Below, one piece after another: positions 26,128 through 34,409 of a stretch of DNA of 64,000 nt. Every line of letters starts with the position of its first letter. The first letter of the stretch is position 1. The translations under genes were made by a program, and so were the position numbers. Source of the DNA: Saccharofermentans sp. (GTDB lineage Bacteria > Bacillota > Clostridia > Saccharofermentanales > Saccharofermentanaceae); contig JAKSRH010000002.1 in the NCBI GenBank assembly GCA_024403675.1, positions 50,301-114,300 of the forward strand, in the 5' to 3' direction. The notes under the pieces were generated by a model, which made no database searches, had not been told where the DNA came from, and saw nothing but the letters and a program-made list of their open reading frames with translations.

Positions 26128-26865
26128 TCAAGCGTTTAAAGCGTTACGGTCACCAAAGATAGCTGTACCGATTCTGATATGAGTAGCGCCTTCCATGATG
26201 GCATACTTGTAGTCCTGACTCATACCCATAGAGAGTACATCCCACTTATCTGGGTCAGAAACTTTACACTTAAGAGAATCAAAAATCTTCTTTGTCTCAG
26301 CAAAAACTTCACGAGCCTGTCCGTCATATTCCTGAATAGGAGCCATGGTCATAAGGCCTCTAATTCTTACACCATTCATGGACTCGATTTGTTCAATTAC
26401 TCCTTCGAGTTCACTTGGTGCAAAACCATGCTTACTCTCCTCACCAGAAACATTCGCCTGAAGAAGAATATCTGTAATAATACCCGTAGCCTCAGAACGC
26501 TTAGAAATTTCCTGAGCAAGGTCAACTGTATTTACTGAATGAATAAGATATGTCTTACCAATAATATATTTAACTTTATTTTTCTGTAATGTACCAATAA
26601 GGTGCCACTTAGGATTAAGACCTAATTCGTCTAACCTTTCGTGCTTTGGCACAAGCTCCTGCACACGATTCTCACCTAAGTCCAAAAGACCTCCTGCCAC
26701 GGCAGCCTCTGCATATTCTACAGGAAACACCTTTGATACACCTACTAAAGTTACCTCTGATGGATCACGGCCACATTCTACGCACGCACGCGCAATATCC
26801 TCACGCACTTTATCAGCACGCATCTTAAGTGTATCTAATAACTCCTGAGAAAAATCGTAGTCCAT
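26128..26865 (-). CDS. YggS-family pyridoxal-phosphate homeostasis protein
   Basis: A 245-residue single-domain PLP-binding protein (alanine-racemase-like barrel). Landmarks are TLVGVSKVFPVEYAEAAV (PLP Lys in VSK), GENRVQEL, WHLIGTLQKNKVKYII, LLQANVSGEESKHGF and LSMGMSQDYKYAI, with a C-terminal HIRIGTAIFG. It balances PLP and amino acids and lacks catalytic turnover. In Firmicutes it (ylmE) commonly sits beside sepF, as here. The start directly follows the HlyD-like stop (TAAATG). Confidence 0.93.
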   Translation of the reverse strand: MDYDFSQELLDTLKMRADKVREDIARACVECGRDPSEVTLVGVSKVFPVEYAEAAVAGGLLDLGENRVQELVPKHERLDELGLNPKWHLIGTLQKNKVKYIIGKTYLIHSVNTVDLAQEISKRSEATGIITDILLQANVSGEESKHGFAPSELEGVIEQIESMNGVRIRGLMTMAPIQEYDGQAREVFAETKKIFDSLKCKVSDPDKWDVLSMGMSQDYKYAIMEGATHIRIGTAIFGDRNALNA

Positions 26866-28602
26866 TTACTTATCCACCTTCTCGCCTGGCTTAATAGATT
26901 CAGGGTTAGTAATAAGTACTGTCTGTGTATTTGGCACATGGTTATCACCAATAGGAGATACAATTGCGAACTCTCTATCGTAGTCCTCGATAATAACGCC
27001 TACCTCATCAGCAAAGCCCTGATTATTAACATAAATTGTAGCAACGCCTCTACTATAGTCTGGGTCAACAAGACTCTCTACAGGGATTCTAAGACCAGTT
27101 GTCTCTGTAATTACAATCTCGATATCAGCTGTTCTTAGGTCGAGCAAATCCTCTACGTAGTGTGTAGTACTAAAGATAATAAGCATACCGTCATCTGTGG
27201 ATACGCATCTTTCTACCTTACACTTACCAATACTAATACCCTCAGAACGAACATTAAGTGTATGAAGAGTTCCTACCTGGAAAGCAGACACAGAAGCATC
27301 CTTCTCCTTAAGGAATACAGCAATATACTGCTCCTCGTTACTAGCGATTCTAGCTACACTCTCACCTGGTTCAATATACAAGTCTGAAGTAATAAGTCCT
27401 GTAGCAGAATTAATATAATTCTTAATCTCACCAGGATCAGCCTCGAGAAGAACATTAAAAGACAACTCTGTTTCTAATCCATCAAGCTTAAAGGAAATAA
27501 TACCTGGCTTATTTGTAACAATAGTAGATGAACTCTTCTGAAGCTGATTCTCATAACCAATTTCATCTGCACGAAGAACACGAAGTCTCTCATCATCAAA
27601 CTCAAGCCCAGAAAGCTCGCTTTCTCTCTGATTAAGAAGAACTGAGATAGAAGACATATAAGATGCCATATCAGACACATTGCCATCCATTGCATCAAGT
27701 CTAATCATATCTACGATAGGAACGAGGCTACCGTTAATTTCCTCATAAATAGCATCTGCACCAGGAGCAGAACCTTCTGCAATAAGTTCCTGTTGCACTT
27801 CAGAAATCTGAGACTGTGTATTACGAAGATTAGCAACAACACTTTGCATATCCTCTGGTACTACAAGAGCTACATTCTGACCCTTATATACACGGCTACC
27901 CTCTGTAGTCTGTGTTACAAGATCACCTGTGGCAGATGTAGAAATCAGAGTCTCAGAACGCACAATAAGAGCTCTCGCACCAATAGTATGTTCTACAGAA
28001 CCATTCTCGATAAATGCCATCTCTGGCTTAACTGCAAAATAATCAAGAAGATGATGTACTGCAAAAATCATCACACCAACAGCAGCACACACAATAACAA
28101 TAGAACCAAGTGCAAGCTTAAGGCCCTTAATCTTTGTCTTCTTCTGACGAGCCTTTGTTTTGCTATCTACAGGTGCTACTACTGGTGTCTTCTGAACAGG
28201 TGCTACAGCTGTAGCTGCCACATTATTAACTTTAGATAAATCTTGCTTCTTATCTTTTTTTACAAACTTCTTTCTCTTAAAAAATGACTTCTTCTTTTTC
28301 TTTGTAGCTACTACTTCCTTCTTTACTGGATGTTCTGAAGGCTTTACATTTGTAGGCTTTTTTGCCACTGAATTCTGCACATTAGACTTCTGCATGCCTG
28401 GCTTTTGTACACCAGAATTCTGCATAGCTGGCATCTGAGACATAGGCTTATTTGATGGCTTATTAACAGGTTTATTTCCAACTGCCTTATTATGCTTCTT
28501 GTTTTTATTATTCTTTTTGGAAGTAGCTTTAGAAGCAGGAGCCTTGGAAGGGTTCCTGTTATCATTTTGCTGAAACCATTGTTTGTTATCGTTATTAGAC
28601 AT
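26866..28602 (-). CDS. HlyD-like membrane adaptor with a long basic N-terminal tail
   Basis: A 578-residue protein. Residues 1-165 are disordered and Lys/Asn/Gln-rich with a strongly basic patch (KKKKKSFFKRKKFVKK). One membrane helix follows (about 170-192: LGSIVIVCAAVGVMIFAV). The extracytoplasmic part has the adaptor layout of HlyD/membrane-fusion proteins: a barrel-like domain (GSVEHTIGARALIVRSETL, residues 200-260), a helical hairpin (about 270-350) and another barrel half (IPVESLVDPDYSRGVATIYVNNQ). No transporter gene is adjacent; instead the gene abuts yggS and sepF, so a role at the division site or envelope is inferred. Confidence 0.75.
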   Translation of the reverse strand: MSNNDNKQWFQQNDNRNPSKAPASKATSKKNNKNKKHNKAVGNKPVNKPSNKPMSQMPAMQNSGVQKPGMQKSNVQNSVAKKPTNVKPSEHPVKKEVVATKKKKKSFFKRKKFVKKDKKQDLSKVNNVAATAVAPVQKTPVVAPVDSKTKARQKKTKIKGLKLALGSIVIVCAAVGVMIFAVHHLLDYFAVKPEMAFIENGSVEHTIGARALIVRSETLISTSATGDLVTQTTEGSRVYKGQNVALVVPEDMQSVVANLRNTQSQISEVQQELIAEGSAPGADAIYEEINGSLVPIVDMIRLDAMDGNVSDMASYMSSISVLLNQRESELSGLEFDDERLRVLRADEIGYENQLQKSSSTIVTNKPGIISFKLDGLETELSFNVLLEADPGEIKNYINSATGLITSDLYIEPGESVARIASNEEQYIAVFLKEKDASVSAFQVGTLHTLNVRSEGISIGKCKVERCVSTDDGMLIIFSTTHYVEDLLDLRTADIEIVITETTGLRIPVESLVDPDYSRGVATIYVNNQGFADEVGVIIEDYDREFAIVSPIGDNHVPNTQTVLITNPESIKPGEKVDK

Positions 28603-28613
28603 TTACTACACCT

Positions 28614-29864
28614 TTAAAGAGACAACATTACCGCAAGCTTAACTTGCTCTGCAACAAGACCACCCTGCATATAAGCAATGTAAGGTGGCTTAATAGGGCC
28701 ATCGCAAGAAAGCTCTGTGGTGGCACCCATTACGAAAGTGCCTGCAGCCATTACTACTTCATCTTCATAACCAGGCATTGCCCATGGTTCAGGTGATACA
28801 AAAGAATCAACTGGAGAACATGCCTGTACCTTACGGCAGAAATTAACTAGCTTGTCAGGATCTTCGAAAATAACAGTCTGGACGATATCTCCACGAGACT
28901 CCTCTGCCATAGGGCTAGTCTTAATACCAGCAAGCTCGAAGAACTTACTTGCAAACACAGCACCCTTAAGACATTCAGCGACTGTATGAGGTGCCATAAA
29001 AAGGCCCTGTGCAATACTTCTACTAAAGCCAAGTGTAGGACCAACTTCGCTACCAAGACCTGGGGCTGTAATACGCTGAGCCACCTTCTCTACAAGGTCT
29101 GCCTTACCTACAACATAACCACCAGAAGGAGAAATTCCACCACCTGGATTCTTGATAAGAGAACCAGCACAGATATCTGCACCAAGAGCACAAGGCTCCT
29201 GCTTTTCTGTAAACTCACCATAGCAGTTATCTACCGCTACGATAATATCCTTATTTACTCCATGAACACTATCAGCAATGAGTTTAATATCATCACCAGT
29301 TAGTGCACGTCGGCCTGTATAACCTCTAGACTTCTGGATAAATACTACCCTAGTCTTGTCATTAATCTTTGAAAGAAGTCCATCAATATCTGGAGAACCA
29401 TCAGACTTAAGTTCTACATCGTTATATGTAATACCATAGTTCATGAGGGAACCATCATATGTTTCCTTAGTAAAACCAATAGTAGACGCAAGAGTATCAT
29501 ATGGTCTACCAGTAGCAGAAAGAAGCTCATCTCCTGGGCGAAGGAGTCCATAAAGCATAGATGAAATTGCCTGAGTTCCAGAACTAATCTGAATACGAAC
29601 ATAAGCAGCCTCACCACCAAAAAGATCAGCAAAAATCTCTTCAATCTTCGCACGACCTGGGTCATCATAACCATAACCTGTAGATGTCACAAAATGAGTC
29701 TCAGAGAAATGATGTCTCTTGAATGCATCAAGAACTCTAAGCTGATTATATTCTCTAATTTCTTCTATCTTCTCATATACAGGTGCGATAGCTGCTTCAG
29801 CCTGCTTAGCAAGCTCTACCGCCTGCTCACTTACACCGTATAACGCATAGTTATTACTAGCCAT
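28614..29864 (-). CDS. Methionine gamma-lyase family protein (aluminum-resistance-like)
   Basis: A 416-residue PLP enzyme of the cystathionine-lyase-like fold (PF06838). It starts MASNNYALYGVSEQAVELAK. The PLP-site region has ISSGTQAISSMLYGLLRPGD and VDNCYGEFTE; the Lys-containing motif is GSLIKNPGGGISPSGGYVVG. Other landmarks are GSEVGPTLGFSRSIAQGL and the acidic C-terminal half. The named activity is methionine gamma-lyase-like and not verified for this branch. AAGGAG precedes the ATG. It lies 11 nt before the HlyD-like gene, so it may open that operon. Confidence 0.85.
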   Translation of the reverse strand: MASNNYALYGVSEQAVELAKQAEAAIAPVYEKIEEIREYNQLRVLDAFKRHHFSETHFVTSTGYGYDDPGRAKIEEIFADLFGGEAAYVRIQISSGTQAISSMLYGLLRPGDELLSATGRPYDTLASTIGFTKETYDGSLMNYGITYNDVELKSDGSPDIDGLLSKINDKTRVVFIQKSRGYTGRRALTGDDIKLIADSVHGVNKDIIVAVDNCYGEFTEKQEPCALGADICAGSLIKNPGGGISPSGGYVVGKADLVEKVAQRITAPGLGSEVGPTLGFSRSIAQGLFMAPHTVAECLKGAVFASKFFELAGIKTSPMAEESRGDIVQTVIFEDPDKLVNFCRKVQACSPVDSFVSPEPWAMPGYEDEVVMAAGTFVMGATTELSCDGPIKPPYIAYMQGGLVAEQVKLAVMLSL

Positions 29865-29944
29865 TAATATACTCCTTCAAACGATTACTCTTAATTATAT
29901 CACTATCGTTTGTCGTTCAATAAAAAATAATATATTTATTATAA

Positions 29945-29972
29945 ATAAAAGAGAGGTTACCCTCTCTCTTTA
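29945..29972 (-). terminator. Terminator after yhaM
   Basis: AGAGAGGG pairs with CCTCTCTT around TAA and is followed by TTATTT on the minus strand, directly after the yhaM stop. Confidence 0.7.
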
Positions 29973-30953
29973 TTAATTCAAATAAGTTGGACGATAAACG
30001 CTAGCGCTATCAAGTCCAAAAATCTTAGGTGAATATTCACCAGGTGCCACACTTTTTTGTGCTTCTCTATACATATACATACGACTATCAATGTAATCAA
30101 TTGCAAAAAGTAAAAATGCTTCTGGCGTGGATGGCTTCACGATAGATCCCCACTCGGGCTTACCATGGTGACTTGCTACCATGTGCTGAAGAAGATGCAC
30201 ACGCTCTGGAGCGCACGCGTGGTTCCTACTTTCGCGAGAAACCGCAGCATAACCGATAGCGAGGTGACCATCCAAAATCTCTAAATTATTCAAATTACCA
30301 GCACCGATATCATCAGTAGTATATGTATAAATCTTACCAATATCATGAATAGCACAACCAGTAATAAGAAGTTCACGGTCCACAAAAGGCATAGCACTAG
30401 CAAGTCCCTCCGCAGCCTTTACCATGCCATAAGTATGGTAAAGAAGTCCTCCATAAATATTGTGATGCACACTAACTGCTGCAACACTCCTCTTAAACAC
30501 TTCACTGTTGTTCTGAATAAGTGACAAAGCGATATTTGAAATAGGCTCATTGCGACCATCATTAGAATAAATCACATTCTGTGCTGCAACAGACTCACGA
30601 GTAAGCGTATCAATAATGTAGTTGTACATCTCATCGATATCTACTGGAGGCATAATTACAAAATCCCCAAGAACCGCATCAGTACCACTATAAGGACGAA
30701 CAGCAGAAGATGTAAAATTCATGCTTCCCTGATATGTATCTGCCTTAAGCTGAACTGTAATGATACTATGTGCACTAACTCCATTAACCTGACTAATATC
30801 GCCCCAGTAACGCACATCACAATTTGCCTCACCATCACTCACCTTAAGAAGTGTAAATGCACCATTCTTACCCTGCTTAACCTCAAATGACAAAAGGAGA
30901 AGTTCTACATCTACCTCCTCACCTACACTCATCTGACTAAATTTTTTCTTCAT
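29973..30953 (-). CDS. yhaM: 3'-5' exoribonuclease YhaM (OB-fold plus HD domain)
   Basis: A 326-residue protein. The N-terminal OB-fold (FSQMSVGEEVDVELLLLSFEVKQGKNG, about 1-90) binds nucleic acid. The HD domain has the metal residues HHNIYGGLLYHTYGM, CAIHDIGKIYTY, HLAIGYAAVSRES and HHGKPEWGS with FAIDYIDSRM. YhaM is a Firmicutes RNase that trims 3' ends. GGAGG precedes the ATG. It lies between the methionine gamma-lyase-like gene and tRNA-Arg. Confidence 0.9.
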   Translation of the reverse strand: MKKKFSQMSVGEEVDVELLLLSFEVKQGKNGAFTLLKVSDGEANCDVRYWGDISQVNGVSAHSIITVQLKADTYQGSMNFTSSAVRPYSGTDAVLGDFVIMPPVDIDEMYNYIIDTLTRESVAAQNVIYSNDGRNEPISNIALSLIQNNSEVFKRSVAAVSVHHNIYGGLLYHTYGMVKAAEGLASAMPFVDRELLITGCAIHDIGKIYTYTTDDIGAGNLNNLEILDGHLAIGYAAVSRESRNHACAPERVHLLQHMVASHHGKPEWGSIVKPSTPEAFLLFAIDYIDSRMYMYREAQKSVAPGEYSPKIFGLDSASVYRPTYLN

Positions 30954-31001
30954 TTAAAATATTCCTCCATAAATACGAAAATTTGTTTGTTTTAATTATA
31001 A

Positions 31002-31037
31002 CAAAAATACCGGCAATTTCTAATAAAATTACCGGCA
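31002..31037 (-). terminator. Terminator after tRNA-Arg
   Basis: On the minus strand GCCGGTAATTT pairs with AAATTGCCGGT around TATTAG, then TATTTTTG follows. It directly follows the tRNA. Confidence 0.8.
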
Positions 31038-31043
31038 AAATTT

Positions 31044-31120
31044 TGGTGATCGTAGGCGGATTCGAACCGCCGGCCTACCGCTTAGGAGGCGGTCGCTCTA
31101 TCCAGCTGAGCTATACAATC
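31044..31120 (-). tRNA. tRNA-Arg (anticodon CCT)
   Basis: The cloverleaf is complete: acceptor GATTGTA/TACGATC, D-arm GCTCAGCTGGATAGAGC, anticodon stem ACCGC/GCGGT with loop CTCCTAA (anticodon CCT, reads AGG), T-arm GGCGGTTCGAATCCGCC, and encoded CCA at 31044-31046. It lies about 28 nt downstream of the last gene of the Rnf-like operon and may be processed from that transcript. Confidence 0.95.
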
Positions 31121-31147
31121 AAGCCTGTGCCATTATAGCACACTTAA

Positions 31148-32206
31148 TTAAAGACAACACTCAGCCACCATAATAAAAATGGCAACTGTCATAAGCATAG
31201 CAGGAATACCATCTACATATTTATTTCGCATATGAAAGATACTTTTACGTCTAGTTACTGTGATAAAACCTCTTATCAAAATATCAGCTGCGGCAACTAA
31301 TAGGAACATAGTAAGTGTATCAGTACGAGCATAGAAAAGTATTGGTATAAATGCTTCAAAAGGCATTCTAGTATTTTTTGTAATCGCAATAGTTAGTGCA
31401 AATACCAAAGCAGTTGCTAAGGCTCTAACACAGGAAGGGTCAAGATCACTATAAAGCGCACAAACAAAAGCCAAACCAAGAGCAGCCGCATACGCAACAA
31501 GGCTAATTCCAATAAACATGAGACGACCTGACACAAAAGCATTAAGTGTGGAAAACTCTGTCTTTGGAAGGACTGCAGAACCTGACAAAGAACGTCCAGA
31601 CAATAAGGTATGTGTGCCCAAAAGCTTTTCCTCAGCTAACGGAAACAACATCATAAATATTGATGCAACCATTATCCTAGGTGACAAAAATCCACACTGC
31701 ATTGGCAAAAATACAAGTTCAGTCAAACCACCTGCAACTAATACAGACACCACGTTAACAGCAAATCTAGATATTGGATACCATTCAAATTGCTGTCTAC
31801 CATCTGTCGGACAACTGCCAAGAACAGTGACGCCTAAAGCAAGTGGCACCAAAGCAAAAAACAAATTGGTATCTATAGACGCATGGAAAATACCACAAGG
31901 AACAGCCGCTAAAGCTACATTGAGAAATAAATTAAGTGGGACAAGTGACTTTCTCTCCAAGAATCTCAGAACAAATACCCAAACTAAAAGGTACGCGCCA
32001 TATGAAGCCAAAGACACAATCAAGCTCTCACAGTAAGAAAAAATCCAGCACAAAGAAACCATACATGCGATGGTAAATACAGCACCTCTAAATGAGTAAC
32101 CATCTCTTTGAGCGCTTACCACAGGTGCGTTATCACTTTGGATGACTTCAGTCTTATTTGCGATGTCATCAAAAGGAGCATATGTATTCTTCTTAAAAAG
32201 TGCCAC
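31148..32206 (-). CDS. Polytopic membrane protein of the Rnf-like operon (possible RnfA/E relative)
   Basis: A 352-residue protein with about nine to ten hydrophobic segments after a 40-residue soluble start. No standard family is obvious, but its layout echoes RnfA/RnfE. There is FFALVPLALGVTVLGSC (about 116-132) where RnfA/E have a PLIVVNCxxLG-like segment; the expected metal Cys is missing or shifted to 132. The C-terminal YVDGIPAMLMTVAIF resembles the end of RnfA/E (GLPIxLI-like). Being about twice the length of one RnfA/E subunit, it could be a fused or degenerate pair. Its place at the end of the rnfC-D-G unit, 15 nt after the FMN-binding gene with GGAGG, supports this. Alternative: an unrelated membrane partner. 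Confidence 0.5.
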   Translation of the reverse strand: MALFKKNTYAPFDDIANKTEVIQSDNAPVVSAQRDGYSFRGAVFTIACMVSLCWIFSYCESLIVSLASYGAYLLVWVFVLRFLERKSLVPLNLFLNVALAAVPCGIFHASIDTNLFFALVPLALGVTVLGSCPTDGRQQFEWYPISRFAVNVVSVLVAGGLTELVFLPMQCGFLSPRIMVASIFMMLFPLAEEKLLGTHTLLSGRSLSGSAVLPKTEFSTLNAFVSGRLMFIGISLVAYAAALGLAFVCALYSDLDPSCVRALATALVFALTIAITKNTRMPFEAFIPILFYARTDTLTMFLLVAAADILIRGFITVTRRKSIFHMRNKYVDGIPAMLMTVAIFIMVAECCL

Positions 32207-32220
32207 TTCTCGCCTCCACT

Positions 32221-33492
32221 TTATGCCAACCAGTTCAGGTATTCTTTCAAGAACTTATAAGATACATTTACAGGACTTAGTACAACAAGTGTCTTATCTA
32301 CTTCACCATCAAGACCACCAATAAACGTTCTAACCTCTGTCATAGGAATACCATCGATACTATTAGAAGACATGCTAGAACCACCAAGGTTAACACCATC
32401 CTCAAATGAATTTATTCCTGAATCCTGATTTACAGGGTCTTCTTCAAGGACAGGTCTATCTTCAAACACCTGATCCGGTCCTTCAAAATAATCAAAAGCA
32501 TTAGGATAATCAGAGAATGAATACACAATGTATCCATCCTTACTAATTATGCCAAGTTCCTCAGCTGTACCTGAGAAAATTGCTACAAAAATTGCATCCA
32601 TACCAGTGTAATAATCTTCCTTAGTAAAACCAGCTCTAGAGTAGTCGATACACTCATTTACAAGGTCCACAAAAGTTCTAATATTTACTGTAACACCAGG
32701 AATAATATCTGTAGTTCCATCTGACTTCATAGCAAGAAGAAGTGGATCCTGACAGTCAATAAGTGCGTGACAAAGATTATAAGACTGGGTTGCCCAGTTC
32801 TCTCCACTTACTGAGTACGCACCTGAAAGAGCAGCATCATGTCTATTTTGCGTGGTACGGTCCACATTAAATGCATCCCACTGAACGCGAGTGATAATAC
32901 CATCTTTTACATCAATTTCTACGAAGTCGATATAACCAGACTTGTCCGCATTATGATTCTGAGCAAAGTAAGTACCATCATTAAGACCAGACAAACGGCG
33001 GGCAACTGTTTCAGGCTTTACATCCACTATTTCCTTGTCCAAATTAATTGATACTGGAATCTGCTGACCAACAATTTGTTCAGCAACCAACTCTATTTCC
33101 TCATCTGAAATCTGCACAGGATTCTTCTCATTAGCAATATGTTTGATACCTGTAAGCTGGGCGCCATCGTAAGTAATACCCGTAAGCACATGAAGTGAAG
33201 ATTCGTGATTAACGGAAGTCTCAATATCAATTACAAATCCTACAGGTGTACCATCTTCGTCAAAGCCTTCATATACAGCAGTAATCTCGTTATATCTATC
33301 AAGAATATCGGTATCTATTTGTGTATATGAACTTGCAGGAAGAACGTCAAAAAACTGCTCCTGATACTCATCCTGCACACGGTCATTTTTATCGCCAGTA
33401 GAAAGTGCTACACCAAGCAAAATAATAACGAGGCTAATAACCAGCATTGCTGCAGCCTGGATAGTCAGCATGATTATCTTTTCTCTTCTCAT
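32221..33492 (-). CDS. Membrane-anchored FMN-binding-like protein (RnfG-like)
   Basis: A 423-residue protein. A membrane helix lies near residues 8-30; the outside part resembles FMN-binding (RnfG/NqrC-like) domains: GTPVGFVIDIETSVNHES, a second unit with DGTYFAQNHNADKSGYIDFVEIDVKDGIITRVQWDAF (about 172-208), and TDIIPGVTVNIRTFVDLVNECI (about 261-282). In authentic RnfG the covalent-FMN motif is S(D)GATx(S/T). Here the matching stretch is PGVTVN, so the acceptor Thr/Ser is lacking at that place. Flavin may bind non-covalently or not at all. The start overlaps the RnfD-like stop by 4 nt. Confidence 0.7.
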   Translation of the reverse strand: MRREKIIMLTIQAAAMLVISLVIILLGVALSTGDKNDRVQDEYQEQFFDVLPASSYTQIDTDILDRYNEITAVYEGFDEDGTPVGFVIDIETSVNHESSLHVLTGITYDGAQLTGIKHIANEKNPVQISDEEIELVAEQIVGQQIPVSINLDKEIVDVKPETVARRLSGLNDGTYFAQNHNADKSGYIDFVEIDVKDGIITRVQWDAFNVDRTTQNRHDAALSGAYSVSGENWATQSYNLCHALIDCQDPLLLAMKSDGTTDIIPGVTVNIRTFVDLVNECIDYSRAGFTKEDYYTGMDAIFVAIFSGTAEELGIISKDGYIVYSFSDYPNAFDYFEGPDQVFEDRPVLEEDPVNQDSGINSFEDGVNLGGSSMSSNSIDGIPMTEVRTFIGGLDGEVDKTLVVLSPVNVSYKFLKEYLNWLA

Positions 33493-34409
33493 ACTGTTTC
33501 CTCCAGTCTCTTCTTCTCTAGAAGTCCTACATAAAATCTAATACTACCATCCATGAGACCAAGTAAAAGAATTGGAATTAATGCCAACATAATACCAGAG
33601 ACTCTAATACTCAAAAGCGCTGTAGACACACCAGCTACTACACCTTCCACCAAAGAAGCATAACCAAACTGAGCAGTATTTGTAGGGTCAGTAAGAATAT
33701 AAACTGCCACAAAAACAACACCAGAAGTCATTACAAATAATAGTGAATCAAGAACTGTGCCATCAAAATTAATTAGCAATTTAATTAAAAATACAGAAAT
33801 CAAATATGCAACAGGCGCTGCGAGTTTGGTCGCATGAGAGTGCCATATAAAAAGCATTCCAACCACAATTAAAATGGAACATCCCATACCCATAAATGTC
33901 GGAAATCTACCCGCAATAATCTCAGAAGTACTATACTGAACATGATTAAGTGGTTCTTTCAGTTCACCACCAATAGTAAACAAAGTTGATATAGACAGCC
34001 AATTCTGACCTGGTTCAGAAGCTATAACCATATCCTGTGGGAAAAGAAGTTCTACCAAAACTCTTCCAAAAGCCGCTGGGTAAACGATATTACTACCAGG
34101 ACCTCCAAACATTTTCTTAAGCATAAGTTCTGACGCTAAGACACCAATACCAGCCGCAAAAATAGAAGCATCAGCAGGCAACATCAGTGCAAAAACAATA
34201 CCATGAACTGGAGCGCTATAGTCCTTAAAGCCTTGGCACAAAGATGCTAAAAAGGAACAAAAGCCAATAAGCACCAGTGCTCTAATTCCATAATAAAAAA
34301 CTGAAAAAGTAACAGGTGGAATAAGTGCAATCAGCATACAGAAATACATATACTTTGTAGATCTGTCTGTATGGATAAACGGTGCCATTTTCTTAAGGTC
34401 GTAACTCAT
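33489..34409 (-). CDS. RnfD-like membrane subunit
   Basis: A 306-residue polytopic protein of the RnfD/NqrB family: APFIHTDRSTKYMYFCMLIALIPP at the N-terminus, IVFALMLPADASIFAAGIGV, FGGPGSNIVYPAAFGRVLVELLFP, and a C-terminal DPTNTAQFGYASLVEGVVAGV (the usual TDPVT-like block). The covalent FMN motif (SGAT) is not clear; QYSTSEI near residue 172 sits at the expected place and would keep a Thr. It forms a 4-nt overlap with rnfC upstream and with the FMN-binding gene downstream, so the three are translated as a unit. Confidence 0.8.
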   Translation of the reverse strand: MSYDLKKMAPFIHTDRSTKYMYFCMLIALIPPVTFSVFYYGIRALVLIGFCSFLASLCQGFKDYSAPVHGIVFALMLPADASIFAAGIGVLASELMLKKMFGGPGSNIVYPAAFGRVLVELLFPQDMVIASEPGQNWLSISTLFTIGGELKEPLNHVQYSTSEIIAGRFPTFMGMGCSILIVVGMLFIWHSHATKLAAPVAYLISVFLIKLLINFDGTVLDSLLFVMTSGVVFVAVYILTDPTNTAQFGYASLVEGVVAGVSTALLSIRVSGIMLALIPILLLGLMDGSIRFYVGLLEKKRLEETV

